64,000 nucleotides of DNA from the NCBI RefSeq assembly GCF_019351405.1, contig NZ_JAHWZX010000015.1, forward strand, positions 1-64,000. Reading direction: 5' to 3'. Below the pieces are notes generated by a model. The model saw nothing but the letters and a program-made list of their open reading frames with translations, ran no database searches and was not told where the DNA came from. The position numbers and the translations under genes were made by a program. Below are positions 45,301 to 55,620 of the stretch, piece by piece. Position 1 is the stretch's first letter. Every line of letters starts with the position of its first letter. Source of the stretch: Stakelama flava (GTDB lineage: Bacteria; Pseudomonadota; Alphaproteobacteria; Sphingomonadales; Sphingomonadaceae).

Positions 45301-45345
45301 GCACCCTGTTTTTGCGACCCGCTGGCCCCCTGCAAGCGGCAAACT

Positions 45346-45389
45346 GGAGCACGAAGGGGCAACCCTTCTTCCCGCACCCTTCGTGCTCC
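45346..45389 (+). terminator. Strong hairpin between GH92 and GH2 genes
   Basis: GGAGCACGAAGGG (45346-45358) and CCCTTCGTGCTCC (45377-45389) form a perfect 13-bp stem with an 18-base loop, 45 bases after the GH92 stop and 51 bases before the GH2 start. It may be a terminator or an mRNA-processing element that sets the ratio of the two enzymes. No long T-tract follows, so its role is open. Confidence 0.55.
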
Positions 45390-45440
45390 CATCTTCATCG
45401 CAAGGCGCCCGCTGATAATAGCCGCAAGGAGAGACGAACC

Positions 45441-47381
45441 GTGCTGAAACTATATGCTGCGCTTTCATTGCTGCTTGTCGCGCCCGTCGCCGCTGCGCAA
45501 ACGCGGCAGCCCGATGCGGTCTATACCAGTGACCTCACCACCCAATGGGGCGCCAGGGTCACGCCCGACAATGTCTGGCAAAGCTATCCGCGTCCGCAGA
45601 TGAAGCGCGAACGCTGGAAAAACCTGAACGGCCTTTGGGACTATGCGATCACGTCCGAAGCCACGCCGCAGCCCGCGAAGATGGATGGCGAAATCCTGGT
45701 GCCGTTTCCGGTCGAATCGAAACTGTCGCGCGTGGCGCGCGCGCTAAACCCCGACCAGCGGCTCTGGTATCGGCGCAGCTTCACCGTCCCCGCCGACTGG
45801 TCGGGACAACATATCATGTTGAATTTCGGGGCGGTAGATTACAGCGCGACCGTGCTGGTCAACGGGTCGGTGGTCGGCAGCCACAAAGGCGGTTTCGGGA
45901 CCTTTGGCTTCGACATCACCGCCTATCTGAAACCCGGCGAAAACGAGCTGGTGGTTCAGGTGACCGACCCCACCAGTGCCGGGACGCAGCCGCGCGGCAA
46001 GCAGATCCTCGATCCGTCGGGAATCTGGTACACGGCGGTCAGTGGCATCTGGCAGACGGTGTGGCTGGAACCCGTGCCCGCGCTGCACATCGCCAATGTT
46101 CGCGCGACCCCCGATATCGACCGTGGCGTAATCGACGTCGCGGTGGCGTTGAGCGGCTGGGCGAGCGATACCGACGCGGTGCGCCTGACCGCGAGCGCCG
46201 ACGGCAAACCGGTGGCATCGACTATCATCCGCGCCAACCGCCGGGCGACGCTTGCCATTCCCGATGCGCACCTATGGTCGCCCGACCATCCCTATCTTTA
46301 TGATCTGAAGGCGGAACTGGTCAGCATCCGCGACCCCTATGCCGGGGAAAAGGATCGCGACCGCGCGGCATATGATGCGCGCTTCACCGAAGATGAGACA
46401 CAGCGTTATGCCGACGCGACGATTGCCGGCGCGCCGCGTGACAGCGTCGATGCCTATTTCGCGATGCGCAAGATTTCCGTTGGACCGGGCCCGGTGCGCG
46501 GCCAGCCTGCGATCCTGCTGAACAACAAAGCCGTTTTCCAGAACGGTACGCTCGATCAGGGCTGGTGGCCCGACGGGCTTTATACCCCGCCGTCGGAAAC
46601 GGCGATGAAGAGCGATTTGCTTTTCCTGAAAAAGGCCGGGTTCAACATGGTGCGAAAGCATATCAAGGTGGAGCCGGCCCGCTATTATTACGATGCCGAC
46701 CGGCTGGGCATGCTGATCTGGCAGGATATGCCTTCGGGCGGGGGCGAGGACCAGTTTCTTGCCGGGACGAGCAAGTATCAGGCGGTCTTTTCGGATGATG
46801 CCATGGCACAGCAGCAAAAGGAACTGGCCGATATGGTCGGCGATCTGCGCGCCTTCCCCTCGATCGTGCTGTGGGTGATCAACAATGAAGGCTGGGGCGA
46901 ATATAATTCGGCGGCGCTCGCCCGCTTCGTGAAGGGAATCGACCCGAGCCGACTGATCGACGCCGATTCGGGCTGGGTCGACACCGCGCCGGACGTGTCC
47001 GACGTGTATGACATCCACACCTATGAAGACGTTCCCAAGACCCCACCGCATATGGCGAACCGCGCAATCGTGCTGGGCGAATATGGCGGGATCGGGCTTC
47101 CTGTCGAAGGGCATATCTGGCGGCCGGGCAAGCGAAACTGGGGCTATCAGACCGCAACAAGCGAGGACGATTATGTCGCGCGCTTTTCGCGCAAGATGGC
47201 CGAGGTGATCCGCCAGGCGAAGGAAGCGGGGCTGAGCGCCGCTGTCTATACGCAGACCAGCGATGTCGAGGACGAAATCAACGGTCTGCTGACCTATGAT
47301 CGCGCTCGCGCGAAAGCGCCCGCCGAAACGCTTTCGGACATCGCAGCGCCATTATGGGCGGAAAGCCCAAAAGATGACTGA
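45441..47381 (+). CDS. Glycoside hydrolase family 2 protein
   Basis: A 646-residue exported GH2 enzyme (signal peptide LKLYAALSLLLVAPVAAAQ). Domains in order: sugar-binding jelly roll (WKNLNGLWDYAI, LWYRRSFTVPADW, YSATVLVNGSVVGSHKGGF), immunoglobulin-like domain, and TIM barrel. The acid/base is E483 in VINNEGWGEYN and the nucleophile is E547 in LGEYGGIGLP. GH2 covers beta-galactosidases, beta-mannosidases, galactofuranosidases and others; the exact sugar cannot be told. GTG start at 45441 follows AAGGAGAG. Its place in the locus suggests removal of a beta-linked decoration or core sugar. Confidence 0.88.
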   Translation: MLKLYAALSLLLVAPVAAAQTRQPDAVYTSDLTTQWGARVTPDNVWQSYPRPQMKRERWKNLNGLWDYAITSEATPQPAKMDGEILVPFPVESKLSRVARALNPDQRLWYRRSFTVPADWSGQHIMLNFGAVDYSATVLVNGSVVGSHKGGFGTFGFDITAYLKPGENELVVQVTDPTSAGTQPRGKQILDPSGIWYTAVSGIWQTVWLEPVPALHIANVRATPDIDRGVIDVAVALSGWASDTDAVRLTASADGKPVASTIIRANRRATLAIPDAHLWSPDHPYLYDLKAELVSIRDPYAGEKDRDRAAYDARFTEDETQRYADATIAGAPRDSVDAYFAMRKISVGPGPVRGQPAILLNNKAVFQNGTLDQGWWPDGLYTPPSETAMKSDLLFLKKAGFNMVRKHIKVEPARYYYDADRLGMLIWQDMPSGGGEDQFLAGTSKYQAVFSDDAMAQQQKELADMVGDLRAFPSIVLWVINNEGWGEYNSAALARFVKGIDPSRLIDADSGWVDTAPDVSDVYDIHTYEDVPKTPPHMANRAIVLGEYGGIGLPVEGHIWRPGKRNWGYQTATSEDDYVARFSRKMAEVIRQAKEAGLSAAVYTQTSDVEDEINGLLTYDRARAKAPAETLSDIAAPLWAESPKDD

Positions 47382-47496
47382 TTCGCGAACCTGAGGGAGC
47401 GCGGCAGAAGGCTCATGTCATAAGCATCAAATAAATTTCGCTTTATCAATGGTTTGCAGGCGTGTGAGGCGTGTAACAAATGTCACAAACATTCAT

Positions 47497-47520
47497 TTGA
47501 CAAATTGTTTGTTTTATCAT
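47497..47520 (+). promoter_or_regulatory. Candidate operator/promoter element, CAAA-N3-TTTG
   Basis: TTGACA at 47497-47502 overlaps CAAATTGTTTG (47501-47511), with TATCAT at 47515-47520. It is the counterpart of the element at 42827-42850; the 11-bp core here is the exact reverse complement of that one. It lies 94 bases upstream of the TonB receptor ATG, within the AT-richer 232-base gap 47382-47613, where I see no other gene. Confidence 0.5.
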
Positions 47521-47613
47521 GAAGTGATGGCGAACTGATCGGGCGGAAAGACCCGACAGCTAGTGTTACCGGGGGAGCGACCCGCTTTCCCGAACAACGG
47601 GAGGGAAGCGATA

Positions 47614-50600
47614 ATGACCACAGGAAACTATCTGTTGAAGATGAGCGGGCGGCAGCGGGTGCTGCACCTGCTGATGCTGAGCGCCGGCATGGTCGTCGGC
47701 CTTTCCGGGACGGCGCGGGCGCAGGACAGTGATGGCGCAGCGCAGGCTGCCACCCCCGCGCAGAGCACGCCGACCCCGCCGCAAACCGGCGCTGCACAAT
47801 CCACCGCTCCGCAATCGGCCAGCCCTGCTGATCAGGCAGGCGACATCGTCGTCACCGGCTATCGCCAGTCGATCGAAGCCAGCCTTGAACAGAAGCGCAA
47901 CGCGAACGCCTTTGTCGATGTCATCACGGCGGAAGATGTCGGCAAATTTCCCGACAAGAACGTCGCCGATTCCTTGCAGCGCGTGCCGGGCGTCATCATC
48001 GACCGCGATGGCGGCGAGGGCAGCCGGGTCAGCATCCGCGGCCTCGGCTCCGATCTGGTGCTGACCGAACTGAACGGCAATTTCATCGCTTCGGCCGATA
48101 ATGGCGGGCCGTCGCGTTCGTTCAACTATGTGTTGTTGCCGTCGAACCTGATCGGCAGCGTCGAGGTGTTCAAATCTCCCGAAGCGCGGCTGGACGAAGG
48201 CGGCGTCGGTGGCATCATCATCAACCATACGCGCCGTCCGTTCGACCTTGACCCCTGGTCGGGCAGCGTTTCGGCAGAGGGCACCTATTCGGACGTCACC
48301 GAAAAGTTCGAACCCAATGTTTCGGGGCTGCTGTCCTGGCATAATGAAGACAAGACGCTCGGCTTTCTGGTGGGCGCGACCTATCAGGTGCGCACCAACC
48401 GGACGCTCAGCAGCTATGCAAATTCATGGCACTGGTGGACCGACGACAAGAACGCGCAGCCGGCGGTCGACGTCAATGGCAATGTCCTGCCCAATCAGGA
48501 TGCGGTATCCTATTGGAACAGCGGCGAAAACGCCGGAACGACGACTCAGGACGGAACGCATTACAGCGGCTATTGGGCGCCGCAGTCGGTCGGCGAAACC
48601 ATTCTCGATCAAAAGCGCAAGCGGCTCGGCATTCAGGCCACGGCGCAGATGCGCCCCACCGACGATCTGCTGATCACCGCGAATTATTTCCGTTTTCAGC
48701 TGAACGGCAACTATACGTCGAGCACCATCAAGCTTCCCGAATGGGGCTATGGCAATTTCTTCACCGGCGCGACGCTGGACCCCAGCGGCACCATTTTCCA
48801 GAGCGCGGCATTCCAGGTGCCGGCCGAAGGAACCGGGTGCCGCGTGGAAGGCAATCTGTGCACGATGGAAACGCCCGCGCCGCAGGATACCTATACCCGC
48901 GAAAAGACCGTTTCAAACACCTATGACGTAACGGGCGAATGGACGCACGACCGGCTGCAGGTCAATTTCACGCTGGGCAAGACCTGGGCAAAGGGCGGAC
49001 CGTCGTTCAACTTCTATGCGCAGGCCAAGCCGCGCAACGGTTCAGTGAACGGCAATATGTACAGCGCCTGGAACTTCACCGACCAGTCGCTGGCAATGGA
49101 ATTTTCACCCGACGTTCTGCAAAACATGCTGAACGGCGTGGCGCAGATCGACCTTGGCTCAACCGGATCGGGCTTCACCAATACGAAGATTTCGCAGCGC
49201 TATGCGCAGGTCGACGTTACCCGGCATTTCGACAGCTTCATCGATTCGATTCAGGTCGGGGCGAAATGGCGCGACGGCAACATCAATCGCAAGACCGGCC
49301 GCTTCGAATGGTATTCGGACGATGCCAATACCCTGCGGTTCCAGGACACGCCCGGCGGCGCGCTGGCGCTGCCCGAATTCTTCTACGATCATTCGCTCGG
49401 CAATATCGCGGGCGGGTTCACCACCAACGTGTTCCCGGCGATCAATATCAAGAATTACATCGATTATCTGAACGACACGTATAACGGCCCCGTGCTGGTT
49501 CCCGAACCGCAGAACCTCTACAATATCGGCGAGCGGATATGGGCCGGTTACGCGCAGCTCAATTACAAGACCGATACCATTCGCGGCAATATCGGCGTTC
49601 GCATCGTCAATACCAAGCAGACGGGAACGTCGACCGACATCCTGTACTACGAAAACGATTACTGCGTCGACGGTCCCGACGGGCCGTTCGATCCGAACAA
49701 GCCGGTCGGCGAGGACGGCAACTGTCTGGTAATTCCGCAGGACCAGCGCGAAGTACGCGTGTACAGCCCGAACAGCGAATCAAAAACCTATACCGACATC
49801 CTGCCAAGCTTTAACATCGCATGGAACGTGACCCCGGACCTGCTGGTTCGCGGCGAAGTTTCAAAGGTGATTTCGCGCCCCGGCTATGGCGACCTTGCCG
49901 GGTCGCGCTCGCTGACCTTCAACGCCGATCCGTTTGTTTACGACCGCGCGCAGTTCGGCGCGCTGCCGGGCTGGTTCGGCGGTGGCGGCAATTTCGACCT
50001 GAAGCCGTTCAATGCATGGCAGTATGATGTCGGCGTCGAATGGTATTTCCACCCCGGTTCGGTGGTCGGCATGACGCTGTTCCGCAAGGATGTGCATGAT
50101 TTCATCGTGCCGCTGGTACTCGATCTGCAACAGGAGGTCGCGGGCGAGACGGTGACGGTGCAGCAATATTCGACTCAGGCGAACGGTTCGTCGGCGGTGT
50201 CGCAGGGTGTCGAACTCTACGCCCAGCATACGCTGGACTTCGGCCTCGGCGCACAGGTGAACTTCACCTATAACGACACATCGACCGCGGACATCAGTCT
50301 GGATGGCGAAAAGGTCGGTTCCTCACCGCTGGTCAACAGTTCGAAGACGCAGGTCAACGCCTCGATCTTTTACGAACATGGCCCGGTCCTGCTGCGCGCG
50401 TCATACAACCGGCGCGGCGAGGTGGTGCGCGGCCTGTCGTCGGGTCTGAACGTGTATGACGATCCGTATGAGCAGGTCGATCTCAATGCATCCTACGACA
50501 TCTTCAAGAATCTTCAGCTGACCGCCTCTGTCATCAACCTGACCAAGTCGGAACAGCGTTCGCATCTGGGCAACGACACGAAGGACCGGTTCATTTCGAA

Positions 50601-50649
50601 CGTCTATTCGGGTCGCCGCGCCTATGTGGGACTGTCGTTCAAATTCTGA
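47614..50649 (+). CDS. TonB-dependent receptor for the glycan locus
   Basis: A 1011-residue outer-membrane receptor of the large sphingomonad/Caulobacter carbohydrate group (TIGR01782-like). Signal peptide near LLMLSAGMVVGLSGTARAQ, then an acidic Ala/Pro/Gln-rich linker. The TonB box is DIVVTGYRQS. The plug has FPDKNVADSLQRVPGVIIDRD, VSIRGLGSDLVLTELNG and SVEVFKSPEARLDEGGVGG. The barrel ends GRRAYVGLSFKF. It lies between GH2 and GH43 in a glycosidase locus, so it probably imports the mannosidic glycan. No SusD-like lipoprotein accompanies it, as is usual outside Bacteroidetes. ATG 47614 follows GGGAGGGAAG. Confidence 0.92.
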   Translation: MTTGNYLLKMSGRQRVLHLLMLSAGMVVGLSGTARAQDSDGAAQAATPAQSTPTPPQTGAAQSTAPQSASPADQAGDIVVTGYRQSIEASLEQKRNANAFVDVITAEDVGKFPDKNVADSLQRVPGVIIDRDGGEGSRVSIRGLGSDLVLTELNGNFIASADNGGPSRSFNYVLLPSNLIGSVEVFKSPEARLDEGGVGGIIINHTRRPFDLDPWSGSVSAEGTYSDVTEKFEPNVSGLLSWHNEDKTLGFLVGATYQVRTNRTLSSYANSWHWWTDDKNAQPAVDVNGNVLPNQDAVSYWNSGENAGTTTQDGTHYSGYWAPQSVGETILDQKRKRLGIQATAQMRPTDDLLITANYFRFQLNGNYTSSTIKLPEWGYGNFFTGATLDPSGTIFQSAAFQVPAEGTGCRVEGNLCTMETPAPQDTYTREKTVSNTYDVTGEWTHDRLQVNFTLGKTWAKGGPSFNFYAQAKPRNGSVNGNMYSAWNFTDQSLAMEFSPDVLQNMLNGVAQIDLGSTGSGFTNTKISQRYAQVDVTRHFDSFIDSIQVGAKWRDGNINRKTGRFEWYSDDANTLRFQDTPGGALALPEFFYDHSLGNIAGGFTTNVFPAINIKNYIDYLNDTYNGPVLVPEPQNLYNIGERIWAGYAQLNYKTDTIRGNIGVRIVNTKQTGTSTDILYYENDYCVDGPDGPFDPNKPVGEDGNCLVIPQDQREVRVYSPNSESKTYTDILPSFNIAWNVTPDLLVRGEVSKVISRPGYGDLAGSRSLTFNADPFVYDRAQFGALPGWFGGGGNFDLKPFNAWQYDVGVEWYFHPGSVVGMTLFRKDVHDFIVPLVLDLQQEVAGETVTVQQYSTQANGSSAVSQGVELYAQHTLDFGLGAQVNFTYNDTSTADISLDGEKVGSSPLVNSSKTQVNASIFYEHGPVLLRASYNRRGEVVRGLSSGLNVYDDPYEQVDLNASYDIFKNLQLTASVINLTKSEQRSHLGNDTKDRFISNVYSGRRAYVGLSFKF

Positions 50650-50747
50650 CGGCTGCCCGCGTAAGAATGCCGGGGCGGGGCGTCTTGCCGACAGGTAAGC
50701 CGCCCTCCCCTCCCTTTTCGAGCATAGCCGTGGGGAAGATGCGCGAT

Positions 50748-51821
50748 ATGAGGACGATGTTCAGGATATTGACGGCCGGGGCGGCACTTGTCGCCGCTGC
50801 GCTGCCCGCAAGCGCAAAGAACCCGATCGTGAACGGATGGTACGCCGATCCTGAAATTCGCATTTTCAACCATCGCTACTGGATTTACCCGACCTATTCC
50901 GACGATTATCGCGCGCCCGACCGGTCACCGCATTTCACCGACGCGCAAAAAACGTTGCGTGAAAACAAGATGGTCCGGCCATCCTATGGCATTCAGACCT
51001 TTTTCAATGCCTTTTCCTCGCCCGACCTGGTGCACTGGACCAGGCACGAGCATGTTCTCGACATCGCTAATGTTTCATGGGCGGCCTACGCCGTATGGGC
51101 ACCCTCGGCGATCGAGCACGACGGCAAATATTATCTCTTCTTCGGCGCCAACGATATTCAGACGGATGGCGAGAAGGGCGGCATTGGCGTCGCGGTGTCG
51201 GACAGCCCAGGCGGCCCGTTTCGGGACGCACTCGGCCATCCGCTGATCGACGCGTTCCACAACGGGGCGCAGCCGATCGATCCGTTCGTATTTCGCGACG
51301 ATGACGGGCAATTCTACCTATATTATGGCGGCTGGCAGCATTGCAATGTGGTACGCCTTTCCGACGATCTGCGCTCGGTCGAACCGTTCCCCGATGGCAG
51401 CACGTACCGGGAAATCACCCCGCCCGGCTATGTCGAGGGTTCGTTCGTCATCAAGCGCAAGGGCGTCTATTATCTGATGTGGTCTGAAGGCGGCTGGACG
51501 GGACCCGATTACAGCGTCGCCTATGCCATGGGCCCCTCACCCACCGGCCCGTTTCGGCCGATGGGCAAGATTCTGGAACAGGATTTCAAAATCGCGCGCG
51601 GCGCGGGCCATCATTCGGTGGTCAATATTCCGGGCACCGATGACTGGTACATCGCCTATCACCGGCGTCCGCTGGACGAAACGAAGGGCGAGCATCGCCA
51701 GCTCGCGATCGACCGGATGGAATTCAATGCCGACGGCACGATCCGGCCGGTGCGAATGACGAACCGGGGCGTCGCGCCGCGCCCGCTGCCACGCGGCGTG
51801 GAAAAGGGAGAAAGCAAGTGA
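50748..51821 (+). CDS. Glycoside hydrolase family 43 protein
   Basis: A 357-residue exported five-bladed propeller enzyme of GH43 (signal peptide FRILTAGAALVAAALPASA). The catalytic base is D34 in GWYADPEIRIF, the pKa-modulating Asp lies in DPFVFRDDDGQFYLYYG, and the acid Glu is in GYVEGSFVIKRKGVYYLMW. GH43 members act on arabinosides, xylosides or galacto(furano)sides, so it may remove a non-mannose decoration. ATG 50748 gives good spacing from GGGGAAG; an ATG at 50739 touches it. Its stop overlaps the next GTG start. Confidence 0.87.
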   Translation: MRTMFRILTAGAALVAAALPASAKNPIVNGWYADPEIRIFNHRYWIYPTYSDDYRAPDRSPHFTDAQKTLRENKMVRPSYGIQTFFNAFSSPDLVHWTRHEHVLDIANVSWAAYAVWAPSAIEHDGKYYLFFGANDIQTDGEKGGIGVAVSDSPGGPFRDALGHPLIDAFHNGAQPIDPFVFRDDDGQFYLYYGGWQHCNVVRLSDDLRSVEPFPDGSTYREITPPGYVEGSFVIKRKGVYYLMWSEGGWTGPDYSVAYAMGPSPTGPFRPMGKILEQDFKIARGAGHHSVVNIPGTDDWYIAYHRRPLDETKGEHRQLAIDRMEFNADGTIRPVRMTNRGVAPRPLPRGVEKGESK

Positions 51822-54184
51822 GAATGATCAGCCGAGCCGCCCTGAAAACTGCGACGGCGGCACTCGCCCTGACCGGCACGTCGATATCCGCCGGTCCGGC
51901 ACTGGCGCAGGACGCGCAACCGCAAACAGCGCTGGTCGATCTGATCAACCCGCTGATGGGCACCGATTCCAGCTATCGCCTGTCCTATGGCAACACCTAT
52001 CCGGCGGTCGCGGTGCCGTTTGGCATGAACAGCTGGACGCCAGTAACGGGCAAGCCGGGCAGCGGCTGGGGCTACACCTATGATGACGAGAAGATCAACG
52101 GCATCAAGCAGACGCATCAGCCCAGCCCATGGATGAACGATTACGCCGCCTTTTCGCTGATGGCCGAAACGGGCGAACTGAAGATCGGGCAGGAAGAACG
52201 CGGAAGCTGGTTCAGCCACAAGGCGGAAGAAGCGCATCCTTATTCCTACAAGGTGTTCCTCGCCGATTACGACGTGACCGCCGAAGTCGCGCCGACCGCG
52301 CGCGCGGCGCAATTCTGTTTCACCTTTCCCAAGGCGGACGACGCGCACATCCTGCTCGACGCGCTTGCCGGCGGGTCGATGGTCAGAATTGACGCGAAGA
52401 ACCGGCGCATCACCGGCTATGTCCGCAACAATCACGGCGGCGTTCCCGACAATTTCCACAATTATTTCGTCGCCCAGTTCGACCATGATTTCACCGTTAC
52501 ACGGACCTGGGACGATAACGGCCAGTTGACCGCCGATACCGATCGCGAGGGCGATCATGTCGGCGCGGTGGTGAGTTTCAAGACGCGGGCGGGCGAGCAG
52601 GTGCATGTGAAGGTCGCCTCTTCCTTCATCAGCCCCGAACAGGCGCAGCGCAACCTTGACAACGAAATCGGCGGCGACAGTTTCGAAACGACAAAGGCCA
52701 AGGCGAAGGCCGCGTGGGAAACGGAACTGTCACGGGTCCGGGTGAACGATCCCGATCAGCAGAACCGGCGCACCTTCTATTCGGCGCTGTACCGCATGCT
52801 GCAATTTCCGCGCGAATTCTTTGAAAAGGACGCGGACGGCAAGATCATCCACTACAGCCCGTATGACGGAAAGGTGCATGACGGGTATCTTTATACCGAT
52901 AACGGCTTCTGGGACACCTGGCGCGCGGTCTTCCCCTTCTTCGCGCTGATGTACCCCGAACGCGACAGCCAGATCATGCAAGGGCTGGTCAATACGTACA
53001 AGGAAGGCGGCTGGCTGCCCGAATGGGCGAGTCCGGGCTATCGCGACGTCATGATCGGGTCCAATTCGGCGAACCTGATCGCCGATGCCTATATCAACGG
53101 CGTGCGCGGCTTCGATGCCGAAACGCTGTACCAGGCGATGATCAAGAACGCGACGACCAGCGAGGGGCGCCCGACCGACAAGCGCGGCCGTGTCGTCGAG
53201 GCGGTGGGCCGCGAAGGCGTCGAATATTACAACCGGCTCGGCTATGTCCCCTATGATGTCGGCATCAACGAAAATGCCGCACGCACGCTGGAATACGCCA
53301 CCGCCGATTTTTCCATCTCGCAAATGGCCAAAGCGTTGGGCAAGGATGCCGATGCCCGCGAATATGCGCGAAAGGCGCTGAATTATCGCAAGCTGTACGA
53401 TCCGCAGAGCGGCTGGATCCGCGGCCGCAACCGCGACGGATCGTGGGAGACGCCGTTCAATCCGTACAAATGGGGCGATGCCTTCACCGAAGGCAATGCG
53501 CTGCATTACAGCTGGGCGGTGATGCAGGACCCGCAGGGCCTGATCGACCTGATGGGCGGACGCCGGAAATTCGTCGACCGGCTCGATTCGATCTTCACCA
53601 CGCCGCCGATCTTCGACGACAGCTATTATGGTCAGACGATCCATGAAATCCGCGAGATGCAGATCGTCGATATGGGCCAGTACGCCCATGGCAACCAGCC
53701 TATCCAGCACATGCCCTATCTGTACGATTGGGCAGGCGCGCCATGGAAGACGCAATATCATGTCCGCGACATCATGGCGAAGCTGTATGCGCCCACGCCC
53801 GACGGCTATCCGGGCGATGAGGATAATGGCCAGACATCGGCCTGGTATGTCTTTTCGGCGCTGGGATTCTATCCCGTCGCATCGGCGACCGGCCAATATG
53901 CGATCGGCAGCCCGCTGTTCCGCGACAGCGTACTGCGCATGCCGTCGGGCAAGACGCTGCGCATCACCGCGCAGAATAACAGCCCGCAAAATGTCTATGT
54001 CCAGTCGGTGACGTTCAACGGCAAACCGCATGACAAGACGTTCCTGACGCACGACGCGCTGGAACAGGGCGGCACGCTGACCTTTGTCATGGGATCACAG
54101 CCCAACAAGCAATGGGGCACGGCCCCCGCCGATGTGCCCTTTTCACTGAGTGCGCCCGCCACGACATCGGGGGAGCGGCCATGA
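51818..54184 (+). CDS. GH92 family alpha-mannosidase
   Basis: A 788-residue exported GH92 protein. The signal peptide ends near AGPALAQ. The N-terminal motif is [21 protein letters not shown] then [12 protein letters not shown]. Core motifs: [17 protein letters not shown], the acid region [40 protein letters not shown] and the base region [21 protein letters not shown]. The variant residues (NQP, GDED) resemble the first GH92 more than the last two. The GTG start at 51818 overlaps the GH43 stop, and the stop overlaps the GH125 start, so translation is coupled through the block. Confidence 0.92.
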   Translation: MRMISRAALKTATAALALTGTSISAGPALAQDAQPQTALVDLINPLMGTDSSYRLSYGNTYPAVAVPFGMNSWTPVTGKPGSGWGYTYDDEKINGIKQTHQPSPWMNDYAAFSLMAETGELKIGQEERGSWFSHKAEEAHPYSYKVFLADYDVTAEVAPTARAAQFCFTFPKADDAHILLDALAGGSMVRIDAKNRRITGYVRNNHGGVPDNFHNYFVAQFDHDFTVTRTWDDNGQLTADTDREGDHVGAVVSFKTRAGEQVHVKVASSFISPEQAQRNLDNEIGGDSFETTKAKAKAAWETELSRVRVNDPDQQNRRTFYSALYRMLQFPREFFEKDADGKIIHYSPYDGKVHDGYLYTDNGFWDTWRAVFPFFALMYPERDSQIMQGLVNTYKEGGWLPEWASPGYRDVMIGSNSANLIADAYINGVRGFDAETLYQAMIKNATTSEGRPTDKRGRVVEAVGREGVEYYNRLGYVPYDVGINENAARTLEYATADFSISQMAKALGKDADAREYARKALNYRKLYDPQSGWIRGRNRDGSWETPFNPYKWGDAFTEGNALHYSWAVMQDPQGLIDLMGGRRKFVDRLDSIFTTPPIFDDSYYGQTIHEIREMQIVDMGQYAHGNQPIQHMPYLYDWAGAPWKTQYHVRDIMAKLYAPTPDGYPGDEDNGQTSAWYVFSALGFYPVASATGQYAIGSPLFRDSVLRMPSGKTLRITAQNNSPQNVYVQSVTFNGKPHDKTFLTHDALEQGGTLTFVMGSQPNKQWGTAPADVPFSLSAPATTSGERP

Positions 54185-55620
54185 CCCCCAGCCGTCGCGA
54201 AATCCTTGGCGGTGCGGGCGCGCTCGCGCTTGCCGCCGCACTGCCGCGAACCGCGCGCGCCGCGACGTTCGTCAGCAAGCGGCCGGCCCCTGCGAAACGC
54301 AATTTCACCAGTCCGGCGATTGAGGCCGAAATCGCGCGGGTAAAGCGCATGATCGCGGATCCCGAACTCGCCTGGATGTTCGAAAATTGCTATCCCAACA
54401 CGCTCGACACCACGGTGCAGACGGGGACGATCGACGGCCGACCCGACACGTTCGTCATCACCGGCGATATCGAGGCGATGTGGCTGCGCGACAGTTCGGC
54501 GCAGGTTCAGCCCTATATCCACCTTGTCGGCAGGGACGCGAAGCTGAAGGCGCTGTTCCAGGGACTGATCCAGCGTCAGGCGCGGTGCATCCTGATCGAT
54601 CCGTACGCCAATGCGTTTGACAAGGACCCGACCGCGCCATCGAAACTGGAATGGTCGCAAACCGATCAGACCGACATGAAGCCGGGCGTTGCCGAGCGGA
54701 AGTGGGAAATCGATTCGCTGTGTTATCCGATGCGGCTCAGCCACGAATATTGGAAACGCACGCGCGACAAGACACCGTTCGACGACCGGTGGAGCGAGGC
54801 GATGAAGCTGGCCGTCCACACGTTCCGGGTGCAGCAGCGAAAGGAGGGTCGCGGGCCGTATCATTTCCAGCGAAAGGCGCTGGCGCCCACCGATACGCTG
54901 ATGCTGGGCGGCTATGGCCGACCGACGAAGAAGATCGGCCTGATCCATTCGATGTTCCGACCGTCCGACGATGCGTGCCTGTACCCCTTTCTGATCCCGT
55001 CGAACCTGTTCGCGGTTTCGGTGCTGCGCAAAATCGCGCAGGTCCATCGTGAAGCGCGTGGCGACGATGCTGCGGCACGCGATGCCGAAGCGCTCGCCGA
55101 TGAGGTCGAAGGTGTGCTGAAACGGCACGCGCTCATCCCCGACGGCAAGGGCGGCCAGGTCTGGGCATATGAAATCGACGGTTTCGGCAATTACATCTTC
55201 ATGGACGATGCCAATGTGCCCAGCCTGTCGGGGCTTGCGATGCTGGGCGTGGTGAGCCACGACGACCCGCTGTTCCGCCGCACCGCCGATCTCGCCTGGT
55301 CGACACGCAACCCGTATTTCTTCCAGGGCAAGGCGGCCGAGGGGATTGGCGGGCCGCATATCGGCATGGACATGATCTGGCCGATGTCGATCATCACCCA
55401 TGCGATGAACGCCGATGACGATGCGACCATCCGGCAGTGCCTGCACTGGCTGAAGACCAGCCATGCCGGAACCGGGTTCATGCACGAAAGCTTCAACAAG
55501 GACGATCCGTCCGATTTCACGCGATCCTGGTTCGCATGGGCCAACGCGTTGTTCGGGCAGTTGATCGTCGAATTGGCCGAACGCAAACCTGCGATCCTGG
55601 CCGGGAGCATCGGAGCATGA
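54181..55620 (+). CDS. GH125 family exo-alpha-1,6-mannosidase
   Basis: A 479-residue glycoside hydrolase family 125 enzyme, which removes alpha-1,6-linked mannose by inversion. It starts with a Tat-like signal ([19 protein letters not shown]). The catalytic acid region is [16 protein letters not shown] (D104). [21 protein letters not shown] and the base region [27 protein letters not shown] are family hallmarks. It sits between two GH92 genes with ATGA overlaps on both sides, the combination expected for complete dismantling of branched alpha-mannosides. Confidence 0.94.
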   Translation: MTPSRREILGGAGALALAAALPRTARAATFVSKRPAPAKRNFTSPAIEAEIARVKRMIADPELAWMFENCYPNTLDTTVQTGTIDGRPDTFVITGDIEAMWLRDSSAQVQPYIHLVGRDAKLKALFQGLIQRQARCILIDPYANAFDKDPTAPSKLEWSQTDQTDMKPGVAERKWEIDSLCYPMRLSHEYWKRTRDKTPFDDRWSEAMKLAVHTFRVQQRKEGRGPYHFQRKALAPTDTLMLGGYGRPTKKIGLIHSMFRPSDDACLYPFLIPSNLFAVSVLRKIAQVHREARGDDAAARDAEALADEVEGVLKRHALIPDGKGGQVWAYEIDGFGNYIFMDDANVPSLSGLAMLGVVSHDDPLFRRTADLAWSTRNPYFFQGKAAEGIGGPHIGMDMIWPMSIITHAMNADDDATIRQCLHWLKTSHAGTGFMHESFNKDDPSDFTRSWFAWANALFGQLIVELAERKPAILAGSIGA

